Of a DNA stretch of 42,600 nt, positions 17,109 through 25,369 are shown piece after piece; position 1 is the stretch's first letter; each line of letters opens with the position of its first letter. Source of the stretch: an uncultured Pseudomonadota bacterium. Lineage in GTDB: Bacteria > Myxococcota_A > UBA796 > SXON01. The position numbers and the translations under genes are program-made. The notes beneath the pieces are model-generated. The model worked only from the letters and a program-made list of their open reading frames with translations. It was not told where the DNA came from and ran no database searches. Location of the stretch: contig CAITDR010000270.1 in assembly GCA_903891165.1 (NCBI GenBank), positions 1-42,600 on the forward strand. The letters run 5' to 3'.

Positions 17109-18332
17109 TCAGCGCCTCCCCGAAGGCTCGCCGTCTACGGCGCGGTCATAGACAGTTTTCCCATCGATCCAGCTATGCTCTACGAGGGTGTAGACATCCA
17201 GTGGGTGACGACGGAACAGCACCAGATCGGCGTCTTTTCCGACTTTGAGCGAGCCCACCTTGTCGTCGATGCCCAAGAGCCGGGCAGGATCCAGGGTGAT
17301 GGCTTCCAGCGCATCCTGCTCTGTCATCCCGTAGCGGACCATTTTTGCTGCTTCAAGGTACATTCTCTGGAGGACATCTGCCGAGTCGGAGTGAAGGGCC
17401 ACCGGCACCCCGGCACTGCTGACCAGGGTGGCATTCCAGGGAATGCCGTCCCAACTTTCCTGCTTAAAACCCCACCAATCGGGCCAGGTGGCGATGCCGG
17501 TACCATGGGCCGCCACCACATCGCGGACCTTATAGGCTTCGAGTGCGTGGTGGAGGGTGGCCACTTTGAAGCCGAACTCGTCGGCGATGCGGAAGAAGGC
17601 CAGAATGTCGAGGCTGCGGTAGCAGTGCAGGTTGACCCTTATTTTTCCAGCGAGGACATCCGCCAGCACTTCCAGGTCTGTATCCCTGGGTAGGCTACTA
17701 TTTTTGGCTTTGGCCGAGACATACTCGCGTGTCTCCTGGAATTTGTCGCGGAAGGCAGCATATTCGCCCATGCGGGTCATCAGCTGGTCGTCGTCCTTGT
17801 CGTCCTTGTAGACCCGCTTGGGGTTCTCGCCGATGGCCATCTTGATGCCGGGGGGGGCTCCTCGCAGGAGCATGGGCTCTATAGATCGGGAAGGGCGAAG
17901 CTTGAGGATCGCCGAGCGCCCCCCGATCAGGTTCCCCGAGCCGGGCAGGATCTGCACGGTCGTCACCCCACCGGCACGCGCGCGTGGAATGGCAGGATCT
18001 TCGGGGTCAAAACTGTCTCCCGCCCACACCCGGGGGGTGAAAGGCTCCACCATCTCGTTGCCGTCCTCCACCCCACTGCCGCCTGGCCAGGGGTAGACCC
18101 CCATATGCGAGTGGACGTCGATGATGCCCGGCATAAGGTACTGACCTTTGGCATCCAGGGTGGGGGTTCCCGGCGGTACCACCACGGCCGTCCCCAGTGC
18201 AAGGATCTTTCCCTCGCCGACCAGGACAGTTCCATCTACAACTTCCTCGCCTTCAATGGGAAGAAGGTGCGCATGGATGATCGCAAGCTCGGGGGGGGCC
18301 GCCCAGAGGGCGGAGAGGAGGGAGAGCCACAT
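17109..18332 (-). CDS. Secreted metal-dependent amidohydrolase
   Basis: A 407-residue protein of the imidazolonepropionase/prolidase-like amidohydrolase family. A short hydrophobic N-terminus (MWLSLLSALWAAPP) looks like a signal peptide. Metal-site motifs are present: IDVHSHMG (His74, His76), VNLHCYR, TLHHALE and LHSDSAD (late Asp). The closing beta-sandwich strand reads GSLKVGKDADLVLF. Expected to hydrolyse an amide or peptide-like bond in the periplasm; substrate unknown. First gene of a two-gene unit with the degenerate paralogue. In its leader an inverted repeat, CTGCGG-N7-CCGCAG (18333-18351), sits directly upstream of the ATG. Confidence 0.85.
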   Translation of the reverse strand: MWLSLLSALWAAPPELAIIHAHLLPIEGEEVVDGTVLVGEGKILALGTAVVVPPGTPTLDAKGQYLMPGIIDVHSHMGVYPWPGGSGVEDGNEMVEPFTPRVWAGDSFDPEDPAIPRARAGGVTTVQILPGSGNLIGGRSAILKLRPSRSIEPMLLRGAPPGIKMAIGENPKRVYKDDKDDDQLMTRMGEYAAFRDKFQETREYVSAKAKNSSLPRDTDLEVLADVLAGKIRVNLHCYRSLDILAFFRIADEFGFKVATLHHALEAYKVRDVVAAHGTGIATWPDWWGFKQESWDGIPWNATLVSSAGVPVALHSDSADVLQRMYLEAAKMVRYGMTEQDALEAITLDPARLLGIDDKVGSLKVGKDADLVLFRRHPLDVYTLVEHSWIDGKTVYDRAVDGEPSGRR

Positions 18333-18419
18333 CTGCGGGAGGGTACCGCAGAAGCCCCTCTTCGGGCAAGGGGGCAGGTCTGGTTCAGCAAAAAGCCTCA
18401 GAATTGGGTAAAGTGCGCC

Positions 18420-19748
18420 ATGTGGTTTTTATTTGCCTGCACCGCACCGGAGACGCAGAAGGCCCCTGTGGAGTCGCGGGAGGTGGAGAGCTCCCCCTTC
18501 CAGAGCTTCAGTGAGGAAATTGCATCGCTGAAGCTACAGAATGTCGTAGTGGTGCAGCCGGATACCTTGCGTGCCGACCGGCTACCCTTCTATGGCAGCC
18601 CCCACGACACCCTCCCCGAAAGTGCCAGCCTGCCGGGCTGGGCGGTGTGGGGGGACGCCATCAGCTCCAGCTCCTGGACCTTTCCGTCGGTGGCCTCTTT
18701 ATTGACCAGCGCAGATGTGCATCAGCACGGGTTGATGGATGTGAGCCAGACGATGCCGGGTATCGTGGAGCTGCCGATGTGGCAGAGGAACCTGGGAGGG
18801 GCGCGGATTCACACCGGCTATTTCAATGGAAATTCTGGGATACTCCTGACCAATATGCAGGAAGGTTGGGAGCGCGCGGAGATGGGGGAGGAGTACCCGG
18901 ACAACGCGGTCTCCGGGGTGGCGGCCGCACTGACCTGGCTGGATCAGATCCCCAAGGGGGAGCCGTTTTTTGTGTTGCTACAGCCCATGGACAGCCATGC
19001 GCCCTGGCATCCCTTTCCCGAGTACCTGGGGCAGTGGAGCGACCCGGAAAGCCTGCCCTTTTCGGTGGAGGACAGCGAGACCGACCAGAAGGTCCTGCTC
19101 CAGGAGGCTGCCGATGTGGCCGATGTAGAGGAAGAAGCTGCCCTTCGAGAAAATATGCTCTCGCTGTACGACGAGGAGATCCTGGGCATGGATCGGGCCA
19201 TCCTCAACCTGCTGCAGGGGCTGGAGGCGCGTGGCCTGGCCCAGAACACGCTGGTGGTTTTTACGGCCGACCACGGCGAGGGTTTTTTTGAGAAGCGCTC
19301 AACCTTTGGCCATGGAGGCAGCGTTCGGCAGGAGCTGGTGCAGATTCCACTGGCCTTCTATCATCCATCCCTTACGACAAAAACGATCGAAGGCTGTCCC
19401 ATTGGAAACATGGATCTGCTGCCGATGGTGGGGACATGGGTGGGTTGGCCCGAGCTGGTTCCGCATCCCGAGGACTGCCGGACGGAGGTACCGGTCTCCT
19501 TTTACCGTCGTGAAAACGAGCAGGGCACGCTGTTGGAAAAAGTTGGCTTGGTGGCCCGAGATATCCGTGTAGAAGTGGACTGCCAGACCGGAGAAATCCT
19601 CGCCTACGACCGCATCGACGATCCGACGGCGCTGAACTCAGTTGCGCCCGCTGCGCTGAAGGGTGGCCCGGAACTTCTGGATTCCCTGCGTGCCCACGTG
19701 GCCGAGATCCAGGCGCGTCGCCCCGAAATCGCCTGCGTGACCTTCTGA
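18420..19748 (+). CDS. Alkaline-phosphatase-superfamily lipoprotein (phospho-transferase/sulfatase-like)
   Basis: A 442-residue protein with a very short signal ending in lipobox LFAC (Cys7). It has the fold of sulfatases and phosphoglycerol/phosphoethanolamine transferases: an early metal Asp in QPDTLRAD (Asp48), the nucleophile region SSSWTFPS, and late metal motifs TADHGEG and FGHGG. The nucleophile position holds Thr87, as in LtaS-like transferases, and the C-x-P-S-R sulfatase motif is absent, so a phospho-transferase or phosphatase is likelier than a sulfatase. The ATG at 18420 is the only start that leaves a lipobox near the N-terminus. The signal lacks the usual basic residue. Divergent from the amidohydrolase pair; the stop abuts the bactofilin stop. 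Confidence 0.78.
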   Translation: MWFLFACTAPETQKAPVESREVESSPFQSFSEEIASLKLQNVVVVQPDTLRADRLPFYGSPHDTLPESASLPGWAVWGDAISSSSWTFPSVASLLTSADVHQHGLMDVSQTMPGIVELPMWQRNLGGARIHTGYFNGNSGILLTNMQEGWERAEMGEEYPDNAVSGVAAALTWLDQIPKGEPFFVLLQPMDSHAPWHPFPEYLGQWSDPESLPFSVEDSETDQKVLLQEAADVADVEEEAALRENMLSLYDEEILGMDRAILNLLQGLEARGLAQNTLVVFTADHGEGFFEKRSTFGHGGSVRQELVQIPLAFYHPSLTTKTIEGCPIGNMDLLPMVGTWVGWPELVPHPEDCRTEVPVSFYRRENEQGTLLEKVGLVARDIRVEVDCQTGEILAYDRIDDPTALNSVAPAALKGGPELLDSLRAHVAEIQARRPEIACVTF

Positions 19749-20072
19749 TCAGCCCAGCTTCACCGTCGCATCGATCCGCCCGCCCGGTGACACTTCTAAC
19801 AGTTTTGCATCCAGACGGCCGCGTACCAATCCTGTAGATTGAAGCTGGAGACGCTCGCGCACCCGAACGCCTCCGTCCACCGTGCCCGCCACCACCAGAA
19901 TAGCGGCATCGATCTCCCCCTGGATCAGGCCCCCTTCGCCCACCTCCAGGATGTCTTCGGTGTAGATGCGCCCTTTGTAGGTACCGTCGATGCGTACCCT
20001 GCCCTCAAAGCGCAGATCTCCGGTCCAGCTTGCTCCTTTACCCAGCAATGCCGAGAGCGGACGCTCCTTCAC
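19749..20072 (-). CDS. Bactofilin (polymer-forming cytoskeletal protein)
   Basis: A 107-residue protein consisting almost entirely of the bactofilin (DUF583) beta-helix: repeating GxxxGxI strands such as DLRFEGRVRIDGTYKGRIY, EGGLIQGEIDA, VAGTVDGGVRV and TGLVRGRLDA. No membrane segment; bactofilins self-assemble into nucleotide-independent filaments. The start is GTG at 20072 with GGAGG four bases upstream, and it overlaps the parB stop as GTGA, so translation is coupled to parB. In Myxococcus, bactofilins BacNOP form scaffolds that position the ParABS apparatus, so the linkage to parB here is functionally suggestive. Confidence 0.92.
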   Translation of the reverse strand: MKERPLSALLGKGASWTGDLRFEGRVRIDGTYKGRIYTEDILEVGEGGLIQGEIDAAILVVAGTVDGGVRVRERLQLQSTGLVRGRLDAKLLEVSPGGRIDATVKLG

Positions 20073-20842
20073 GCCCCCTCCATCAGGGCTACCAGACGTG
20101 CCAGGTCCTCTGCACTTTCGTAGCTGATCATCATCCTCCCCCCCCCATCTTTCCGCCCTTCCAGACGCACCCGCGTCGCAAGCACCCGCGCGATCCGATC
20201 CCCCAGCCGTTGCAGGTTCCGATCCGGCGTCCCCTTGGCCGTCGGCTTACGCGCCAACACCACCAGTCGCTCCGTCTCGCGCACCGACAGATCTTCCGCG
20301 ATAATCCTCCCCAAAATCTCCTTGAACTGCACCGCGTCTGCGACCGGCAACAACGCGCGGGCATGTCCGGCGGAGATCTTACCTGCCCGCAGTGCCTCCC
20401 GCCCCAGCTCGGGCAGCTTCAGCAAACGGATAGAATTTGCGATGGTGGCCCGATCTTTTCCAACCTTTTCAGCTACTTGCTCCTGGGTGTGTCCGTGCTC
20501 CAGGATCAGTTTCTGGTAGCCGCGTGCCGCCTCGATGGGGTCCAGGTCTTCCCGCTGCAGGTTCTCGATCAGCGCCAGCTCCAGGCGCTCCGCCGAGGAG
20601 GGCACCGGGCGCACCAGCACCGGCACCTCGTTCCAGCCCGCCTCTGCGGCCGCTCTCAGCCGCCGCTCACCCGCCAACAACACAAAGTGGTCGCCCTCCG
20701 GGTATACCACCGGAGGGTTCATCATCCCGTGTACTCTCAGCGACGACACCAACTCCGCCAGCTTTTCCGGGGCAAAATGTTCCCGGGGCTGGTCGGGGTT
20801 GGGGAGAATTCGGCTGATCAGCACACGGAGGAGGGCGGACAT
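20069..20842 (-). CDS. parB: Chromosome/plasmid-partitioning protein ParB
   Basis: About 257 residues. It has the ParB/Spo0J core: NPDQPR near the N-terminus, the CTP-binding GERRLRAA motif, IENLQREDLDPIEAARGY, and the helix-turn-helix HTQEQVAEKVGKDRATIANS, followed by a C-terminal dimerisation region. It should load on parS sites as a CTP-dependent clamp. The N-terminal extension that binds ParA is essentially missing with this start; a GTG at 20884 would add 14 residues but overlap the upstream gene. GGAGG touches the ATG, so the exact start is uncertain. No parA is present in the window and I saw no parS palindrome. Transcribed after the VWA lipoprotein gene and overlapping the bactofilin gene. 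Confidence 0.9.
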   Translation of the reverse strand: MSALLRVLISRILPNPDQPREHFAPEKLAELVSSLRVHGMMNPPVVYPEGDHFVLLAGERRLRAAAEAGWNEVPVLVRPVPSSAERLELALIENLQREDLDPIEAARGYQKLILEHGHTQEQVAEKVGKDRATIANSIRLLKLPELGREALRAGKISAGHARALLPVADAVQFKEILGRIIAEDLSVRETERLVVLARKPTAKGTPDRNLQRLGDRIARVLATRVRLEGRKDGGGRMMISYESAEDLARLVALMEGA

Positions 20843-20861
20843 CCTCCGGGGACTAACCCGC

Positions 20862-23165
20862 TCAGGAGCAGGACAGGCGCCCACCGCGGACCATGCAGCG
20901 CAGATCGCCGCCGGTCACTGGCACCTGCACGTTGGCGGTCATGGGCACGGTGCCCTGGAGCGTCAGCAGGCAGTTTGCACCGGGCGTGGCAGAAGAGAAC
21001 ATTGCAACTGTATCTCCGGCCTTCATGCTCTCCGACCAGCGCGAGCCATTACAGCTCAGGCTCACCTCGGCGATGGGCATGTCGCTGTCCAGCTTCACCT
21101 TGTAGGACACGCCGGCCACACGCGGGGTGGGCGGAGGTGCCGTCTCCCCACAGAGCGGGCGAGTAAGCCCGTCCAACCAGTCGATTTCGGCATCGCCACC
21201 CAGGTTGCCCACGCGGGTCTTCCAGATGGAGAAGGGCTCGCCGCAAGGGCTGCCCCCCATGGCGCGGGTGGAGAGCAGGTCGGTCCAGGCCATCAGTGCC
21301 TGTGCCTTGTGGATGTTCCGGGTCTCCGAAGCCAGCAGATCGCCGACGTTGGCCTGGAATTCCTGGCTCTTTTTGGCGCCACTCTGGGGGTCATCCCAGG
21401 TCACCGTGAACTTCACGGGGTCGCTGCTGGCCAGCCCGGTGGGTCGGAAGTGCAGATCCTGAAGGAAGAGCTGGGAAGTTCCGGAGTAGTAGTGGATGGG
21501 CTGGATGTCATCGGGGTTGGTGCTGGACTCCTCGCCGTAGAAGCGCTCCATGGCGAGACTGGGAGGAAGATCCAGGGCAAAGCGGACATTGTGGGCGATG
21601 GTGCGCACCATCGACTCAAAACCCACCCCGAAGATGCGGTCCACCACGGCTTCGGAGCCCAGGTAGACGTAGGCGCCCTTGCCCTTTTCGGTCAGGGTGT
21701 CGAGTACTTTGTCGTTGAACTCCTTGCCCACACCCACGCCGGTCAGACGGATGCCACTTTCTTCGTAGGCTTTGGAGATCTGGCTCACGGTGTCGGGGTT
21801 TACGTCCCCGGTGTTGATCAGCGCGTCGGTGATCAGCATCATCCGGCGGTTGCGGCCGCTGGTATCCACATGGTTGGTGGCGATGCGGTAGCCTTCCTTC
21901 AGGCCGATATCCAGGTTGGTGGATCCCCGAGGTTGCAGCGCGTTGATCACGTCGGTGAGCAGCGCCGGATCGTCGCGACCCACCACAAAGTTCTCCAACG
22001 GGGTACACAGCTCGTGATCGAAGAGCACGAAGTCCACGCGGTCGCCCTTTTTCAGGTTCTCCGCCACCATCTTGTTGAGGCCACGCTTCAGGTAGCTCAT
22101 CCGGTTCTCGGCAGACATGGAGCCGGAGCGATCCAGCACCAGGGTCAGGTCCAGCGGCATCCGGGCGGGGGTGGCACCCTTGACCGCCATGGCCAAGGTC
22201 AGGCTATCGGGGCCGGTTTTTTCGGCGGAGGCCATGACCGAGAAGGTCTCGCCCTTGGCGACGGGGCGGGTGTCAAAGGAGAAGTAGTTGAGGAACTCGT
22301 GCGGGCGAATCTGGCTGGCGGAGACGCCGCCGCGGTTCTGGATGGCCCACAACATACGCTGGGCGGAGGCCAGGCTCATGGAGTCGTCGTTGGAGAGGTA
22401 GGTGGTGGCACCCCAGTCCCAGCGGCTCTCTTCGTCCTGGATCGCGGCCATGCTGGCCGGGTCGGGGCGTGCGGCTTCGCCCGCCATGGGGCCCGCCTTG
22501 TCCTTGTTGCCGGCGAAGTTGTTGTCGCGGTCGGCGTTGGCATCTTCCTTCTTTTCGGCACCTTCGCGGCGCGCTACCGAAGGTTCGGCCGGAGCCTGCT
22601 GGGCTTCGGAAGCGGCGGCGGGGGCATCCGCAGCGGGGACGGCCTTGGTGGGCTTGGCCGCCTCGCTGGTTTTTGGGCGCGCCTGACCTTGGCTGGTGGA
22701 GCCGGTCGTGCTGGCATCCCCCAAGGCGCCAGAGCCGGAGCCGGTGCCGTAGCCATCGCCGCCTCCACGGCCGCGGGTGCCCAGACCACCGAGTCCTTCG
22801 CCACTGCCGCCGCCACCCACGCCGCTGCTGCTGCCGCCCAGGCCACTGGCGCCGCCCATGGGGGAGGGGGCGGGGGGAGGGGGTGCCGCGACCTCGGGGG
22901 CCGGGGTGGAGGATCCAGCCATGTTGTTGGAGGCGGAGCGGCTGGGCGCCTTGGGCGCCGCGGAGACACGCTCCTCTTCCGGCATTCTTCCGAAACATTC
23001 TCGGGTGACCACCCGGTCGGAAGGCATCTTCACTTCGACCGTCTCGGGGACGGCGGCGAGGTCGGTAGCGGCTTTTTCTGGGCCGTCTACCAGGGGGTTG
23101 TCGCCAGGGGTGGCGGCAGAAGAGTGACGCTCGCAGGATGCAATCAGGAAGAGGAGAGAAAACAT
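20862..23165 (-). CDS. VWA-domain (YfbK-like) lipoprotein with Gly-rich linker
   Basis: A 767-residue protein with lipobox LIASC (Cys11). Residues about 75-245 are low complexity: Pro/Ala then Gly-rich (GLGGSSSGVGGGGSGEG), then Ala/Glu/Lys. A YfbK-type N-terminal module follows (SNDDSMSLASAQRMLWAIQN ... RPHEFLNYFSFD), then a von Willebrand A domain with an intact MIDAS motif, DRSGSMS (Asp345), and the usual GSTNLDIGL and MMLITDALIN segments. The C-terminal part is Cys-containing and unassigned. The start has GGAG eight bases upstream. VWA lipoproteins of this type probably bind partner proteins through a divalent metal. It is the first gene of the minus-strand run with parB and the bactofilin, separated from parB by only 19 bp. 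Confidence 0.85.
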   Translation of the reverse strand: MFSLLFLIASCERHSSAATPGDNPLVDGPEKAATDLAAVPETVEVKMPSDRVVTRECFGRMPEEERVSAAPKAPSRSASNNMAGSSTPAPEVAAPPPPAPSPMGGASGLGGSSSGVGGGGSGEGLGGLGTRGRGGGDGYGTGSGSGALGDASTTGSTSQGQARPKTSEAAKPTKAVPAADAPAAASEAQQAPAEPSVARREGAEKKEDANADRDNNFAGNKDKAGPMAGEAARPDPASMAAIQDEESRWDWGATTYLSNDDSMSLASAQRMLWAIQNRGGVSASQIRPHEFLNYFSFDTRPVAKGETFSVMASAEKTGPDSLTLAMAVKGATPARMPLDLTLVLDRSGSMSAENRMSYLKRGLNKMVAENLKKGDRVDFVLFDHELCTPLENFVVGRDDPALLTDVINALQPRGSTNLDIGLKEGYRIATNHVDTSGRNRRMMLITDALINTGDVNPDTVSQISKAYEESGIRLTGVGVGKEFNDKVLDTLTEKGKGAYVYLGSEAVVDRIFGVGFESMVRTIAHNVRFALDLPPSLAMERFYGEESSTNPDDIQPIHYYSGTSQLFLQDLHFRPTGLASSDPVKFTVTWDDPQSGAKKSQEFQANVGDLLASETRNIHKAQALMAWTDLLSTRAMGGSPCGEPFSIWKTRVGNLGGDAEIDWLDGLTRPLCGETAPPPTPRVAGVSYKVKLDSDMPIAEVSLSCNGSRWSESMKAGDTVAMFSSATPGANCLLTLQGTVPMTANVQVPVTGGDLRCMVRGGRLSCS

Positions 23166-23269
23166 GCAGCTACTCCAAGATGTCGTCCCGTAACGAGGAG
23201 AAGGCGGGGAGGCTTACACCACCCTTGGCATTTCTTTCACCTTGGCTGTCGGTGGGATAGAACGCGCCC

Positions 23270-23980
23270 ATGCGTCCTGTCCTGATTTCCCTCCGCGACC
23301 CCGACGATCCCATGGCCGAGCAGGAGCTGCGCTGCTTCCGGGAGTCCTCGGATCTCCCCGCGCTTCCCAAGGTGCACGCCGCCGAGACGCGCCTGGATGA
23401 GCGCCTTTTGAACAGCTATGACCTGTTCTTTTTTGGTGGATCCGGCGCCTATTCGGTGCTGGATACCCACGGCTGGGTCCACAACATGCTGGACTTTTTT
23501 GTGATGGTGGTGGAGGCGAAAAAGCCAGCATGGGCCTCCTGTTTTGGCTTTCAGGGCTTGGCTTTGGCCTTGGGCGGCGAGGTGAACCGCGACGATGCCC
23601 GCCAGGAGCTGGGGGCCTTCCCGGTGGATCTGACACCAGAAGCCGCATCGGACGCGCTCTTTTCCGGCCTCTCCCCCACCTTTCCGGTTCAGCTCGGCCA
23701 CCACGACCATGTGGATCGCCTACCGTCGGGAGTCACCCTGTTGGCCACTGGCCGAAAGATTAAGAACCAGGCCTTCAAAGTGGATGGGGCCCCCTTCTGG
23801 GCGGCCCAGTTCCACCCCGAACTTCGGAAGGCCACCACCATCGAACGTTGGCGCTACTATCGGGAGCACTACTCCTCTTCTCCCGAGGATGCGGCACGAA
23901 TTGATGCGCTGTTTGAGCAGGCCCCCGACACCGAGGAGTGCCAGACGCTGCTGCGGCGTTTTGTGGCGCTGCATCGGTAG
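23270..23980 (+). CDS. Class I glutamine amidotransferase (GMP synthase-like)
   Basis: A 236-residue protein of the GATase1 type. The catalytic Cys is Cys91 in ASCFGFQGLALALGG (variant of the GxCxGxQ elbow), with His181 and Glu183 in AAQFHPEL. LGHHDHVDRLP matches the conserved GHxDxVxxLP segment. A stand-alone amidotransferase domain without a synthetase partner, resembling GMP-synthase-like and gamma-glutamyl hydrolase-type proteins. It may release ammonia from glutamine or hydrolyse a gamma-glutamyl bond; the acceptor is unknown. It is divergent from the VWA lipoprotein gene and directly abuts the next membrane-protein gene. Confidence 0.85.
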   Translation: MRPVLISLRDPDDPMAEQELRCFRESSDLPALPKVHAAETRLDERLLNSYDLFFFGGSGAYSVLDTHGWVHNMLDFFVMVVEAKKPAWASCFGFQGLALALGGEVNRDDARQELGAFPVDLTPEAASDALFSGLSPTFPVQLGHHDHVDRLPSGVTLLATGRKIKNQAFKVDGAPFWAAQFHPELRKATTIERWRYYREHYSSSPEDAARIDALFEQAPDTEECQTLLRRFVALHR

Positions 23981-24400
23981 ATGGATCCCTATCTCTTCCT
24001 CAAAAGCCTACATGGAATGCTGGCTATTCTGGGGTTGGCTGGCTTGGCGCATCCCTGCCTGCTGCTGCGGCCGGGAAAGCCGCCGCCGATTGCCCACCGG
24101 CGGATGATCGCCCTGAGTACGGTTGCGGTATTGTTGACCCTCGGGATAGGAAGCTGGATCTACCCCGCGTATCGGCTGGACGTGAAGCCGGGGCGGCTGG
24201 ATGGGGCGCCGTTGGGGGCCAGCCTCTTTGAAACCAAGGAGCACCTTGCTTTTTTTGTGGGGGCCCTGGTGCTGGCGGGGGCGGTGATGGCCTGGCACGG
24301 TCTGGCGGAGGGGCGGCGTTGTTTGCGGCTGGGCCTGATCCTGATGGGGGTCACCTGGGGCTTGGGTCTGGGAATCGGGGCGATCCCCCGCCTCTATTGA
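23981..24400 (+). CDS. Small four-helix membrane protein, unknown function
   Basis: A 139-residue hydrophobic protein with four likely membrane helices (about residues 8-28, 42-62, 84-105 and 115-135). The sequence around the second helix is SWIYPAYRLDVKPG, and HGM occurs near the N-terminus. I do not recognise a family with certainty. The ATG follows the amidotransferase stop with no gap, so the two genes are probably co-translated. The stop lies 7 bp inside the 3' end of the convergent acyltransferase gene. Confidence 0.7.
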   Translation: MDPYLFLKSLHGMLAILGLAGLAHPCLLLRPGKPPPIAHRRMIALSTVAVLLTLGIGSWIYPAYRLDVKPGRLDGAPLGASLFETKEHLAFFVGALVLAGAVMAWHGLAEGRRCLRLGLILMGVTWGLGLGIGAIPRLY

Positions 24401-25311
24401 ATAGGATCAGTGCCGGAAAGGGGCTTGTTAGCGTCGGGAAGCAGCTCGGATAGGGCGCTCCAGGCCTGTTCCAGGGACTCGTTGCGGCCGGGCAAGGGGG
24501 GCAGAGGAGTACCGAAGGCCAACCGCACGGGGGATGCGTACATATCCGGGTCGTCGATAGGGAAAATCCGCTCCGTACCTGACTGAGCCAGGGGCAGGAT
24601 CTGGAGATCGGCGACGCTGGTGTAGCGGGCGGCGGCACGCAAAAAAGAGCCCAACTGCCCGGTTCGCGAGCGGGTGCCTTCAGGATAGAGGAGGATGATC
24701 TTCCCTTCATCCATCAGGCGGCAGCAGTCCTCGATGGCTTCGATGGCCAGTTTGGCGACCTGGCGGGGGGAGAGGGTGATCTCGGTGGCCACGGCGGTGC
24801 TCTGCGGGGTCTTGCGGGTGTTCAGCGCCACCGCCGCCATCCGCCGCCACGGTTCGGTGTAGACTTTTGGGCCAGCGACAGCGACGAGTCGATCGGCGAT
24901 ATCGGCTCGTCCAAGCTGATCCAGGACCGTGTCGGTCACCTGGGTATCGGTGTAGGAGAGGTGGTTGCAGACAATCATTCGTCGCGATGGTCCGGTGTTC
25001 AGGAAGCTGTCCAACGAGGACAGCCCGACCACCTCCCGTTGAAGGGTCAGCTCTCTCAAAAAGATCCGCGAGATACGACGGGCGAGGGGATCCGCAGGAA
25101 AGAGCCGGAAGCCTTCACCGGCCTCGGAAAAGGACCGTTGAAGGGCCTGGATGTCGGCATCGCTGCTTTGTTGGAGCAGCTCCGAAAGCAGACGCTCGGC
25201 GCGTTCTTTGCCCTCAGGAAAGTTGGCAAGGCGACCTGCGACCCAGGGGGGCAGGCCCATCCGGATCAGCGTGGGCTCCAGACCGGCGACCAGCTCGATA
25301 GACAGCGACAT
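24394..25311 (-). CDS. PlsC/LPLAT-family acyltransferase
   Basis: A 305-residue protein. The acyltransferase signature NHLSYTD (His117, Asp122; HxxxxD) and the glycerophosphate-binding-type motif YPEGTRSR (Glu211 onward) are both present with normal spacing. A helical N-terminal region of about 100 residues precedes the catalytic domain. It likely transfers an acyl group to a lysophospholipid, glycerol phosphate or another lipid acceptor at the inner membrane. It could use unusual acyl chains such as those made by the synthase at the left end of the window, but nothing directly links them. The 3' end overlaps the convergent membrane-protein gene by 7 bp. Confidence 0.85.
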   Translation of the reverse strand: MSLSIELVAGLEPTLIRMGLPPWVAGRLANFPEGKERAERLLSELLQQSSDADIQALQRSFSEAGEGFRLFPADPLARRISRIFLRELTLQREVVGLSSLDSFLNTGPSRRMIVCNHLSYTDTQVTDTVLDQLGRADIADRLVAVAGPKVYTEPWRRMAAVALNTRKTPQSTAVATEITLSPRQVAKLAIEAIEDCCRLMDEGKIILLYPEGTRSRTGQLGSFLRAAARYTSVADLQILPLAQSGTERIFPIDDPDMYASPVRLAFGTPLPPLPGRNESLEQAWSALSELLPDANKPLSGTDPIQ

Positions 25312-25369
25312 TTTGGGCAGCTATCCGAAAAGGGGCCCGCACTCCAGGGCATCCGGGATAAAGCAGCGC

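Noticed and set aside
18420-19748. Annotation as a true sulfatase
   Set aside because: The C/S-x-P-S-R formylglycine motif is absent and Thr occupies the nucleophile position, so the broader superfamily name was used.
19749-23165. parS site near parB
   Set aside because: No TGTTTCACGTGAAACA-like palindrome was found by eye in this region or elsewhere in the window.
20535-23285. Plus-strand open frame of 916 codons antisense to the VWA lipoprotein and parB
   Set aside because: No domain or signal is visible, and composition is biased to Gly/His/Ala. The minus-strand genes have clear VWA and ParB motifs and good starts.
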